From an uncultured Collinsella sp. (GTDB taxonomy: Bacteria; Actinomycetota; Coriobacteriia; Coriobacteriales; Coriobacteriaceae): 6,290 nt of DNA. This document shows positions 1 through 6,290 of this stretch, piece after piece. Position 1 is the stretch's first letter; each line of letters opens with the position of its first letter. A program made the position numbers and the translations under genes. The notes beneath the pieces are model-generated. The model did no database searches and was not told the DNA's origin. It saw nothing but the letters and a program-made list of their open reading frames with translations. The stretch spans positions 1 to 6,290 of the forward strand of contig USLO01000102.1 of the NCBI GenBank assembly GCA_900555515.1. Reading direction: 5' to 3'.

Positions 1-70
1 ATCCAAGACGTTTTGCACGCCTCGCAACGGTTTTGAGGACCGCGGAGCCCACCGGAGCCCATCCGTTCCC
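1..70 (-). tRNA. selC: Selenocysteine tRNA (tRNA-Sec, anticodon TCA), 5' part, cut by window start
   Basis: This is the UGA-decoding tRNA that is charged with serine, converted to Sec by SelA and carried by SelB. Reading the minus strand from 70, the sequence folds as: an 8-nt acceptor 5' strand (GGGAACGG), a 2-nt linker AT, a 6-bp D-stem (GGGCTC with GGGCTC, using G-T wobbles) around a CGGT loop, and one base. Next comes a 5-bp anticodon stem (GCGGT/ACCGT) with loop CCTCAAA, which places anticodon TCA at 36-34. A long variable arm follows (CGAGGCGT/ACGTCTTG, loop GCAAA). The 8-bp-type acceptor, 6-bp D-stem with 4-nt loop, TCA anticodon and long variable arm are hallmarks of bacterial tRNA-Sec. 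The T-arm and the 3' acceptor strand lie beyond position 1, so acceptor pairing could not be checked. It sits downstream of selB on the same strand. Confidence 0.9.
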
Positions 71-82
71 AAGTGCGGCGGT

Positions 83-113
83 ATTTTACCAAACCGAAAC
101 GGCTCTATCCCAA
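83..113 (-). promoter_or_regulatory. Possible selC promoter
   Basis: On the minus strand a TAAAAT box (88-83) lies 12 nt before the mature tRNA 5' end, so transcription would start a few bases upstream of it. A TTGGGA box (113-108) is a candidate -35 element, but the spacer is 19 bp, longer than ideal. The -10 match and its position are reasonable and the -35 is weak. If real, it gives selC its own transcription, independent of selB. Confidence 0.35.
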
Positions 114-127
114 AAAGACGAGCAAGA

Positions 128-194
128 AGTTGCGGTGGAATAGTTCCTGCTTAGGCTGCAAGACCCCAAAAACAGGAACTATTTCACCGCAACT
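128..194. repeat. Long inverted repeat (22-bp arms, 23-nt loop) between selB and selC
   Basis: Left arm 128-149 and right arm 173-194 are reverse complements at 21 of 22 positions. The arms begin AGTTGCGGTG and end CACCGCAACT. The only mismatch, 138 against 184, is G opposite T. It is a G-U wobble in a plus-strand RNA but a C-A mismatch in a minus-strand RNA. The loop, 150-172, contains a CCCCAAAAA run. The hairpin starts 12 nt after the selB stop, so it could end or stabilise the selB transcript, but no T-run directly follows it on either strand, so it is not a standard intrinsic terminator. A REP-like or other dispersed palindromic element is another possibility. Symmetry is certain; function is not. 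Confidence 0.85.
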
Positions 195-206
195 GATAAG
201 GGTGGC

Positions 207-2174
207 CTAGCGCAGGGACCTCAGGCCGCCGGCCTCCTTGTCGAGCACCGTAAAGCGCACGGCATCCAGGTGCTCCAAGATGCTGATGGCGCGTTTGCGC
301 GACACGCCCAGGGCCTCACGCAGCACGCTCGTGGTGGCTGCGCCGCCGGCTGCCTCAATGGCAGCGGCGACGAGCTCACGCGCATGGGCCTCGGCGGCAG
401 CGGACAGGGCAACGTCGCGCTCGACCTTAACGATCGAGCGATTGAGCGAAAGCTCGCGCAGGGCACGCGTCATGGTGTCGCGATCGAGCTGCAACTGCTC
501 GCCCACCTCGGGCAACGTCGGTGCATCGAGGCCGGCTTCATCCAGCAAGGAAACGATGCGCTCGCAAGCCTCGTGCACCACGCGCGCCGCAGCGGCAGCG
601 GAGTGCGGATCGAATACCTCGGCGCCCTCGGCGGCGCAAACGCCACGCGAGCAGCCCTCGGCAATCAGAGCCGCGGCAACGTCTTCATCAGCAGCAGGCC
701 ACGCAGCATGGGCAACGGCGCCGGGCGTAAAGCCCGTCTCCTTGGGAGCCGCCGCGTGCATGGCTGACAAAGTCGCCGCCAGCGCATCCATCGCGGCGTC
801 GAGCGCGGAAGCATCTGCATACAGCGAGCCATCCGAGCCAGCTAGCGCGCGAGCAGCGCCCTTCGCCACCAACCCGCGCAGTGCGGCATCGACCTCGCCG
901 ATACCAAGATCCAAAGCCTCGGCAACATCAACCACCGTAACCGGCAGCGTCTGCAGCGCCAGCCAAGCGCGCACACCGCCCGCAATATCGCCGGACTCGA
1001 GCGCCGCATACAGCGCACGCTCCCCTTCGGCAAGCTCGCGCGAGCGACAGCAGCGCGAAAGCAGCACGCGCCCGCCGCCAATAAGCATAACGGGCGAATA
1101 CGACAGCACCACGGCATGGTCTCCAGCACGCAGCGGCAGCGGCTCCTCCAGGCGCACCTGCACGATACGAGCCTCGCCCACCGCCATGGGGGCCTCGCCC
1201 TCCATGAACATGATGCGACCGACGACCTCGGCCGTACCCGCCATCACGTGCACACGCGCACCCGACTCGAGCACGCGCGGCTTAGCTCCCTCGCGACCCA
1301 AATACGTAAACGTCATCATAAAGCGCATCGTCTGGCCAAAGCGGCCCGTCACGCCGAGCATCTCACCGCGATCGAGCGCGGCGACACCATCGCCCACCAG
1401 GTTGAGTGCCACACGCTGTCCGGGCAGTGCTCGCGGCGTATCGCCATGCACCTGAATCCCGCGCACGCGACAGACCGTACGCGACGGCAGCGCGACGAGC
1501 TCATCACCCACCGCGACGGACGCATCGTGCAACGTTCCCGTCACCACGGTACCGGCGCCCTTGATCGTAAAGCAGCGGTCGATGGGCAGGCGCGGTGCGG
1601 CATCGGTGAGCTCGGCACGGGCACGGCAGGCACCCCAACAAGCGGCAACCTGCTCGTCGAGCGCAGCCAGCAGGTCATCGATTCCCGCGCCGGTCTTGGA
1701 CGACACAGGCACGATCGGCGCGTCCGCAAACACGGTACCCGACAAAAAGTCATCGACATCGAGCTCGGCAAGCTCGGTCATCTCGGCGTCGGCCAGGTCG
1801 CACATCGTCAGCGCGACCACCATATGCGTGACGCCCAGCAGCTCCAGAACATGTACATGCTCGCGGGTCTGCGGCATCACGCCCTCGACGGCCGAAACCA
1901 CCAGCACGGCCACGTCGATACCCGTGGCACCCTGCACCATGGCGCGCAGGTAGTGTGCATGGCCTGGCACGTCGACCAGGCCAACAATCTTGCCACTCGG
2001 CAGTGCCAGCTCGCCAAAGCCAAGCTCAACCGTCATGCCGCGACGACGCTCAACTTCCAGGCGGTCGGGGTTTTTACCCGTCAGCGCCTCGATGAGCGCC
2101 GACTTACCGTGGTCGACGTGCCCCGCCGTACCTACGATAACGGGGCATTCCACCAACACTTCGGCCTCACTCAT
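207..2174 (-). CDS. selB: Selenocysteine-specific translation elongation factor SelB
   Basis: SelB is a GTPase that brings Sec-tRNA-Sec to the ribosome at UGA codons followed by a SECIS hairpin, replacing EF-Tu. The product is 655 aa, close to the roughly 600-650 usual for the family. The G domain shows G1 GHVDHGKS (18-25), a G2 threonine in GMTVELGF (46-53), G3 DVPGH (68-72) and a G5-like VSSK (157-160). Beta-barrel domains follow, with the motif KGAGTVVTGT. The C-terminal third is a string of winged-helix-like segments ending in SRKRAISILEHLD (625-637), the part that in known SelB binds SECIS RNA. The G4 motif reads TMCD (123-126), where NKxD or TKxD is expected. The start at 2174 is chosen because its ATG overlaps the selA stop (ATGA) and has an AAGG sequence 10 nt upstream. 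An in-frame ATG at 2198 has no ribosome site. The stop is TAG. Confidence 0.96.
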   Translation of the reverse strand: MSEAEVLVECPVIVGTAGHVDHGKSALIEALTGKNPDRLEVERRRGMTVELGFGELALPSGKIVGLVDVPGHAHYLRAMVQGATGIDVAVLVVSAVEGVMPQTREHVHVLELLGVTHMVVALTMCDLADAEMTELAELDVDDFLSGTVFADAPIVPVSSKTGAGIDDLLAALDEQVAACWGACRARAELTDAAPRLPIDRCFTIKGAGTVVTGTLHDASVAVGDELVALPSRTVCRVRGIQVHGDTPRALPGQRVALNLVGDGVAALDRGEMLGVTGRFGQTMRFMMTFTYLGREGAKPRVLESGARVHVMAGTAEVVGRIMFMEGEAPMAVGEARIVQVRLEEPLPLRAGDHAVVLSYSPVMLIGGGRVLLSRCCRSRELAEGERALYAALESGDIAGGVRAWLALQTLPVTVVDVAEALDLGIGEVDAALRGLVAKGAARALAGSDGSLYADASALDAAMDALAATLSAMHAAAPKETGFTPGAVAHAAWPAADEDVAAALIAEGCSRGVCAAEGAEVFDPHSAAAAARVVHEACERIVSLLDEAGLDAPTLPEVGEQLQLDRDTMTRALRELSLNRSIVKVERDVALSAAAEAHARELVAAAIEAAGGAATTSVLREALGVSRKRAISILEHLDAVRFTVLDKEAGGLRSLR

Positions 2175-3628
2175 CGGCGCACCGCCTTGGCAACGCATGC
2201 GGCAAGCGTTGACGCCGCCGTCTCAATATCGCGGTCGCCCACGAGCGTGCGCACATCAAACAAAATGCGATCGCGCGAGGTTCGTGTGACGACCGGCGTG
2301 TCGAAGTCCTGGACAAGTGAGCGCTTGAGCGCGTCGACCGCCAGGCGCTCGTCAACAAGACGCACGGCAACGCACATCGTGGGCAGCTCCACGGTAGGCA
2401 GTGAGCCGCCACCGGGGGTCGAGGATTCCTCGACAATCTCCAACTCAACGGCGCACGGGCAACCGGCCTTATCGAGCCCGGCGACCATACGATCGCGCAG
2501 CTTGCGGGCACGTCGCTCCAAATGGGCCTGCGGAAGCGTGAGCATGTTGAGCACCGGCACCTCGCGATGGGCCACATCCGCCCCGTCCATGTAGATGCGC
2601 AGCGTGGCCTCGAGCGCCGTGAGCGCCAACTTGCCCGGACGCAGAGCGCGCATGAGCGGATGTGCGCCGCAGGCCTGGACCAGATCGCGACGGCCCATGA
2701 TGATGCCCGCCTGTGCCGCGCCCAGCAGTTTATCGCCCGAGCACGACACCAGATCGAGCCCTGCCGAAACCGAAGCCGGCGTGGTTTCTTCGCCGCCGCG
2801 AACCAAGATGTCGTCAGGCAACAGCGCCCCCGAGCCCTGGTCTTCATAGAACAGCAGGCCGTGCTTATGGGCCAGTGCGGCGAGCTCCCTTGAGCTCACT
2901 TCCTCGTGAAAACCCTCGATGCGATAGTTGGAAGGATGGACCTTGAGGATCATGGCCGTATCGGACGTGATGGCGCGCTCGTAGTCGCTCAGATGTGTGC
3001 GGTTGGTGGCGCCGACCTCGACGAGTTTGGCGCCCGAAGCCGCCATGACATCAGGGATGCGGAAGCTGCCGCCAATCTCGACGAGCTCGCCGCGGCTGAC
3101 GATGACCTCCTTGCCTGCGGCATGGGTCGCCAGCACCAACAGCACGGCGGCCGCGTTATTATTGACGACCAGCGCATCCTCGGCACCGGTAAGCGAGCGG
3201 ATGAGCTGCGCGGCATGCTCCTTGCGCGACCCGCGCGAGCAGGTGTCCACACTGTACTCGAGCGTGCTGTAGCCGCGCGCGACCTCGGCCACGGCCTTGG
3301 CGGCCGACTCCGCGAGCGGGGCTCGACCCAGATTGGTATGGATAACCACGCCCGTGGCGTTGACGGCAGAACGCAAGCTCGGCAGCGCGGAGCGATGCGC
3401 ACGCCACTCGATGGCCGAGGCCAGCTCGCGCTTAGAGCGCGGAGCGGCACCGGCACGAATCGCGGCGCGCTCCTCGTCGAGCTCGGCCGTCACGGCAGTA
3501 TGGACCACCGCGTCGCAGGTCTCCCCCGCCGCCTTCACCACCGGCCACTCAGCAAGCAGCTCGTTGACAGAAGGAATGGCGCGCAGGCGGGCGCGCACCT
3601 CATCGGACATGTTCTGGCTATCGCTCAT
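2171..3628 (-). CDS. selA: L-seryl-tRNA(Sec) selenium transferase (selenocysteine synthase) SelA
   Basis: SelA is a PLP enzyme that converts seryl-tRNA-Sec to selenocysteyl-tRNA-Sec using selenophosphate, working in the cytoplasm as a large ring oligomer in studied bacteria. The 485-aa product has the family's usual length. The N-terminal region contains the family-type segment IPSVNELL (18-25). Residues 90-101 read NATGVVIHTNLG, a conserved cofactor-domain start. The PLP lysine is K300 in CSGDKLLGAAQAGIIMG, and HPLMRALRPGKLALTALEATL follows, matching the E. coli SelA pattern. The start at 3628 has GAAAGG 6 nt upstream; a second ATG at 3610 has no good ribosome site. The gene overlaps selB by 4 bp (ATGA), suggesting translational coupling and roughly balanced output of the two proteins. 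It lies 76 bp after the oxidoreductase gene, with a possible promoter of its own. Confidence 0.97.
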   Translation of the reverse strand: MSDSQNMSDEVRARLRAIPSVNELLAEWPVVKAAGETCDAVVHTAVTAELDEERAAIRAGAAPRSKRELASAIEWRAHRSALPSLRSAVNATGVVIHTNLGRAPLAESAAKAVAEVARGYSTLEYSVDTCSRGSRKEHAAQLIRSLTGAEDALVVNNNAAAVLLVLATHAAGKEVIVSRGELVEIGGSFRIPDVMAASGAKLVEVGATNRTHLSDYERAITSDTAMILKVHPSNYRIEGFHEEVSSRELAALAHKHGLLFYEDQGSGALLPDDILVRGGEETTPASVSAGLDLVSCSGDKLLGAAQAGIIMGRRDLVQACGAHPLMRALRPGKLALTALEATLRIYMDGADVAHREVPVLNMLTLPQAHLERRARKLRDRMVAGLDKAGCPCAVELEIVEESSTPGGGSLPTVELPTMCVAVRLVDERLAVDALKRSLVQDFDTPVVTRTSRDRILFDVRTLVGDRDIETAASTLAACVAKAVRR

Positions 3629-3634
3629 GTGCGG

Positions 3635-3640
3635 CCTTTC
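3635..3640 (-). promoter_or_regulatory. Ribosome binding site of selA
   Basis: GAAAGG on the minus strand, 6 nt before the ATG at 3628. It selects this start over the in-frame ATG six codons downstream, at 3610. Confidence 0.75.
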
Positions 3641-3660
3641 AAAACCAAAGGTGAATCAAT

Positions 3661-3670
3661 CGTTCGAACG
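3661..3670. repeat. Perfect 10-bp palindrome upstream of selA
   Basis: CGTTCGAACG reads the same on both strands and sits near the predicted transcription start of selA, between the possible promoter and the ribosome site. It could be a small operator; a palindrome of this length can also occur by chance. A 9-bp direct repeat, AATCAATCG, lies at 3654-3662 and 3703-3711, flanking the region. Confidence 0.4.
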
Positions 3671-3674
3671 TCAA

Positions 3675-3704
3675 ACTATCAGCCAATTCGATCGGCTGAG
3701 TCAA
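3675..3704 (-). promoter_or_regulatory. Possible selA-selB promoter
   Basis: On the minus strand TTGACT (3704-3699) matches the -35 consensus at 5 of 6 bases, and GATAGT (3680-3675) matches the -10 consensus at 4 of 6, with an 18-bp spacer. The -35 starts immediately after the oxidoreductase stop codon. The predicted transcript would begin near 3668 with a leader of about 40 nt. The spacer contains a 6-bp inverted repeat (TCAGCC/GGCTGA, 3679-3699) that overlaps the last base of the -10 and the first base of the -35, and it could bind a regulator or be chance. If inactive, selA and selB would be co-transcribed with the upstream enzyme gene. Confidence 0.35.
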
Positions 3705-5822
3705 TCAATCGCTATTATCCTCGCGCGCCGCGATCTTTTCCACGCGAACGGCGTTTTCCTGAGTGAGCGCGGCGCCCGTCAACGGGTCCCAACGCAACGG
3801 TGTATGGTCGAGCGGGCCCACGCCCGAGGCTTGAGCGCCACCGGCATCGGCGCCAAACGAACGCCCGCCGGGGGCGGCCGAGGTGAAGATGCACGCCGGA
3901 TGCAGATAGGGCGTCGTCTCCACGCGCACGCGGTCGCGGCCCATATCGCTCACGAGTTCGACGATCTCGCCGTCGGCGATGCCCATGTGCGCAGCAACAT
4001 CAGCATTCATCTGCACGGCATCCAGGTCCGACCCAGCCTCGGCGGCACCTTGGGCTGCAAGCCTTCGCGAGGTATGCGACTCAAAGGGACGGTTGCCGTT
4101 AATGAGGCGAAACATCCCCGGGCCAGGCTCCACCATGGGAGCGATCCAGTTGGGCACACGACCCAGGCCGGCTCGTTCCCATACGTCGCTTGCCAGCGCA
4201 ATTTTGCCGCCATCCAAGGGAATCGCCGGCTCGCCCGTACGCGACGGCAACGCAACACCCGTGTCAGCCCAGCCGCGCTCCTTGAGCTCGTCCAGATCGA
4301 TCCCAAAAGGCGCCACCTGGGCAGCCGCCAGATCGTCAGACGTAAACTGGAAGTACTCGCCCGCGCCACACGCCTGCGCCAGACCGGCAAAAATCTCCCG
4401 ACCGGGACGTGTGTCGTCATGCTGCACAGGCAGCACGGCGTTGCGGTAGAACACGCGAGCATCGTTGGCGCCCACGACCGTGCCCACGCCGCGGTCGGCC
4501 TCCAGATATGTCACGTCGGGCAGCACGAAGTCAGAAGCACACGCCGTCTCGGACCAGCGAATATCAATCGTCACGAGCAAGTCGAGCTGCTGCAAGATGC
4601 CCAACCAAGCCTGCGCATTGCCATAGCCCGCACCGGGGTTACTGGCATAGACAATGAGCCCACGCAAATCGCCGGCAAGAATCGACTGACCGATGGTCGT
4701 GCACAGGCCGCGCACCGGATCGACCAGTGGATAGCGCTCGGACCCCAACTTAGGCTCACGCGGCACTGACGGCGTCGCAAAACGCGCAGGGTCCAAGTCG
4801 CCCAGCATAAGCGGCGTGGGTGGATTGAGCGCGCCGCCCGCATGCCCGATACAGCCCAGCAGCACATCGACCAAGCAGATGGCGCGCGCGGTCTGGGTGC
4901 TATTGGCATACGCGATTCCGATGCCACCATGAAATCCCGCATCCACCACAGTGGCAGGCGCGGCGGCAGCGAGATCGCGCGCCGTGGCGACAATCTCTGC
5001 GGCCGGAACGTCGCACATCGACTCGGCCCACTCAGGCGTCCAGACAGCAGCCGCCTGCGCCAGCTCATCAAACCCCGTGGTATAGCGGGCAACAAACTCG
5101 CGGTCGTACAGGTCCTCGGCAATAAGCACATGCGCAATGCCCAGCAGCAAGGCCAAGTCGCAGCCCGGGCGCACGCGCAACCAGCGGTCGGCAAGCGCCG
5201 CAGAGCCACTGCGCCGCGGGTCCACGACAATGATTTTCGCCCCGCGCCGGCGCGCATCGTTGAGCGCATCAACGGCTCCCATCGTCGACGAATCGACAAT
5301 GGAACGCCCCAGATACATGATGCAGTCGGTATGCGCAAGGTCGGAGGCGGGACTATAACCCAGGCTGTGCTCCCAACCCGTAAGTCGGCTTACCTCGCAT
5401 GCGCCATCGGCACCGTACACGTTAGGCGAACCCAGCGCATGCATAAGGCGATAGGCCCAGTAGCGGTCGAACGAGGGAACGCCGAGCGTCATGCCCAGCG
5501 CACGAGGCCCGCACTCGTCAACAATCCCCAAAAGACGCTCGGCAATCTGAGCAAACGCCTCGTCCCAGCTAATCGCATCAAACCCCGAGCCATCCCGGCG
5601 GCGTCGCATGGGGTGCATAATGCGGTCGCGCTCGTCAAACGGCATGCCCAGGCGATGGCGCCCGCGGGCGCACAGGGCAAGCGCCGCGCACGGATGCCCC
5701 GGCACCGGCAGCTCGGCCACCACGCGACCGTCCTCAACGCGTGCCGCAAAGGCGCAATCGGCATAGCATCCCCCGCATGTGGTCACCACGGTGCGACCGT
5801 TACGCTCCACAGCAGATGCCAT
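3705..5822 (-). CDS. Molybdopterin-dependent oxidoreductase (DMSO reductase superfamily; substrate uncertain, formate dehydrogenase- or thiosulfate/polysulfide reductase-like)
   Basis: This 705-aa protein has the layout of the bis-MGD Mo/W enzymes. The N-terminal [4Fe-4S] site is C16-x2-C19-x3-C23 with C51 (in LCARGR). The body includes VVDPRRSGSAALAD near 199-212 and an RPGCDLALLLG segment. A C-terminal dinucleotide-binding domain covers about 570-700, ending in DPLTG and VRVEKI. The likely metal ligand is C142 in GACEVSRLTG, so the enzyme uses Cys, not Sec. The next residue is Glu, whereas classical formate dehydrogenases have Sec/Cys-His. No twin-arginine signal is seen, so a cytoplasmic site is likely. 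The ATG at 5822 has GAAAGGGG 8 nt upstream; a longer frame starting at a TTG (5888) begins inside a terminator and is rejected. The stop is TGA. Neighbours (FNT channel, selA, selB) favour formate metabolism, but the active site leaves sulfur-compound reduction open. No electron-transfer partner subunit is in the window. Confidence 0.9.
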   Translation of the reverse strand: MASAVERNGRTVVTTCGGCYADCAFAARVEDGRVVAELPVPGHPCAALALCARGRHRLGMPFDERDRIMHPMRRRRDGSGFDAISWDEAFAQIAERLLGIVDECGPRALGMTLGVPSFDRYWAYRLMHALGSPNVYGADGACEVSRLTGWEHSLGYSPASDLAHTDCIMYLGRSIVDSSTMGAVDALNDARRRGAKIIVVDPRRSGSAALADRWLRVRPGCDLALLLGIAHVLIAEDLYDREFVARYTTGFDELAQAAAVWTPEWAESMCDVPAAEIVATARDLAAAAPATVVDAGFHGGIGIAYANSTQTARAICLVDVLLGCIGHAGGALNPPTPLMLGDLDPARFATPSVPREPKLGSERYPLVDPVRGLCTTIGQSILAGDLRGLIVYASNPGAGYGNAQAWLGILQQLDLLVTIDIRWSETACASDFVLPDVTYLEADRGVGTVVGANDARVFYRNAVLPVQHDDTRPGREIFAGLAQACGAGEYFQFTSDDLAAAQVAPFGIDLDELKERGWADTGVALPSRTGEPAIPLDGGKIALASDVWERAGLGRVPNWIAPMVEPGPGMFRLINGNRPFESHTSRRLAAQGAAEAGSDLDAVQMNADVAAHMGIADGEIVELVSDMGRDRVRVETTPYLHPACIFTSAAPGGRSFGADAGGAQASGVGPLDHTPLRWDPLTGAALTQENAVRVEKIAAREDNSD

Positions 5823-5830
5823 CTCGATTA

Positions 5831-5838
5831 CCCCTTTC
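5831..5838 (-). promoter_or_regulatory. Ribosome binding site of the molybdopterin oxidoreductase
   Basis: GAAAGGGG on the minus strand, 8 nt before the ATG at 5822. This strong site decides the start and excludes the 22-residue hydrophobic extension that would otherwise look like a signal anchor. Confidence 0.8.
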
Positions 5839-5886
5839 ACCAGCCAAACACAACAGGCCAACAGTCCGACAACAAGCCCCAGACCC

Positions 5887-5922
5887 AAAAAGCCTCCCGC
5901 ACGGCAACGCCCCGCGGGAGGC
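5887..5922 (-). terminator. Intrinsic terminator after the FNT channel gene
   Basis: On the minus strand a perfect 9-bp stem, GCCTCCCGC (5922-5914) with GCGGGAGGC (5900-5892), closes a 13-nt loop and is followed at once by five T (5891-5887). It begins 22 nt after the channel's TAA. It should separate the channel transcript from the oxidoreductase. The remaining 64 bp before the oxidoreductase start would then have to hold that gene's promoter; I see only a weak TTGTTG with a poor -10 there. Confidence 0.85.
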
Positions 5923-5944
5923 CCAATGTCAAACAGACGGTACC

Positions 5945-6290
5945 TTACGCCTCGGATTTCTTGGCGTAGATAAACCAGTAGCCGAGCGCGACCAGAACCG
6001 CGCCGCCCACGATGTTGCCCAACGTGGCGGCAGACAGGTTAAACGCAATGCCCGCGGCGTTAAGCGCATCGGCGCCGGCGACGTCGGCACCATAGCCGCA
6101 CGCGTGCATCACGGCACCCATGGGCAAAAAGTACATGTTGGCGACGCAGTGCTCAAAACCGCAGGCCACAAAGGCGGCGATGGGCAGCAAAATGCCCACA
6201 ACCTTATCGACTACGGTCTTGCCCGCAGTGCCAATCCACACGGCCAGGCACACAAAGATGTTGCACAGGATGCCGCGGAAGAAGATCGTC
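5945..6290 (-). CDS. Formate/nitrite transporter (FNT) family channel, C-terminal part, cut by window end
   Basis: FNT proteins are pentameric inner-membrane channels for small anions such as formate, nitrite or hydrosulfide. The visible 114 residues are the C-terminal part and stay open to the window edge. They begin with FFRGILCNIFVCLAVW, a conserved FNT segment. Further on is FVACGFEHCVANMYFLPMG, carrying the family's pore histidine (His209 of E. coli FocA, by pattern) and a phenylalanine seven residues before it (Phe202 in FocA). A last hydrophobic segment ends in a short KKSEA tail. About three membrane segments are present. A GTG at 6253 could be mistaken for a start, but conserved family sequence continues upstream of it. 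FocA-type formate transport is the most likely role given the neighbours; nitrite or hydrosulfide channels belong to the same family and cannot be excluded from this fragment. Confidence 0.93.
   Translation of the reverse strand, partial: TIFFRGILCNIFVCLAVWIGTAGKTVVDKVVGILLPIAAFVACGFEHCVANMYFLPMGAVMHACGYGADVAGADALNAAGIAFNLSAATLGNIVGGAVLVALGYWFIYAKKSEA

Noticed and set aside
41..60. Tandem 10-bp near-repeat (GGAGCCC type) that looks like a simple repeat
   Set aside because: It is explained by the two halves of the tRNA-Sec D-arm, which pair with each other through wobbles.
128..194. CRISPR repeat or attachment site reading of the inverted repeat
   Set aside because: There is only one unit, with no spacers, no cas gene, no integrase and no flanking direct repeats in the window.
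2175..2198. Upstream ATG for selB at 2198 adding eight residues
   Set aside because: It lacks a ribosome site. The ATG at 2174 forms the typical ATGA overlap with selA and has an AAGG upstream.
238..4769. Long open frames on the plus strand opposite selB, selA and the oxidoreductase (up to about 490 codons)
   Set aside because: They are antisense to genes with clear family motifs, show low-complexity Arg/Ala/Ser/His-rich translations with no recognisable domains, and are expected in high-GC DNA.
5823..5888. N-terminal 22-residue hydrophobic extension of the oxidoreductase, resembling a signal anchor
   Set aside because: It would start from a TTG within the T-run of the upstream terminator, while the ATG at 5822 has a strong ribosome site and begins just before the cysteine cluster as expected.
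5945..6253. Treating the GTG at 6253 as the start of a short membrane protein
   Set aside because: The frame stays open to the window edge, and the residues upstream of it (FFRGILCNIF) are conserved FNT-family sequence, so the gene is a truncated longer channel.

Overview
The window is about 62% GC by eye. It carries four protein genes and one truncated tRNA gene, all on the minus strand, so the transcription order runs from high to low coordinates. Every recognisable gene concerns selenocysteine (Sec) synthesis and insertion or Mo/W-bis-MGD oxidoreductase and formate-type metabolism. The combination (high-GC anaerobe-type genes, an FNT-family channel, a molybdopterin enzyme and a clustered selA-selB-selC) together with the codon style suggests an anaerobic actinobacterium of the Coriobacteriia, perhaps Collinsella-like. 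That placement is an inference from general resemblance, not from a marker gene.

Layout in transcription order: (1) 6290-5945, the C-terminal part of a formate/nitrite transporter (FNT) family channel, cut by the window edge. (2) 5922-5887, a strong GC-rich hairpin plus T-run that terminates the channel transcript. (3) 5822-3705, a 705-residue molybdopterin-dependent oxidoreductase with an N-terminal [4Fe-4S] cysteine set and Cys, not Sec, at the probable metal-ligand position. (4) A 76-bp gap with a possible promoter and small repeats. (5) 3628-2171, selA (selenocysteine synthase). (6) 2174-207, selB (Sec-specific elongation factor), overlapping the selA stop in an ATGA junction. (7) 194-128, a 22-bp-arm inverted repeat right after selB. 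(8) 70-1, the 5' part of selC (tRNA-Sec, anticodon TCA), which runs off the window start.

Working together: SelA converts Ser-tRNA-Sec to Sec-tRNA-Sec on the selC tRNA, using selenophosphate from SelD, which is not in the window. SelB then delivers the Sec-tRNA to UGA codons marked by a SECIS hairpin. The usual client of this machinery in anaerobes is formate dehydrogenase, which fits the adjacent FNT channel and molybdopterin enzyme. However, the molybdopterin enzyme here is not itself a selenoprotein and lacks the Sec/Cys-His pair of classical formate dehydrogenases. The true Sec client therefore probably lies outside the window, and the substrate of this enzyme is open.

The most notable items are the tRNA-Sec recognised from its partial sequence, the long inverted repeat between selB and selC, the altered G4 GTPase motif of SelB (TMCD), and the non-canonical active site of the oxidoreductase. 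I found no convincing new defence or mobile system.
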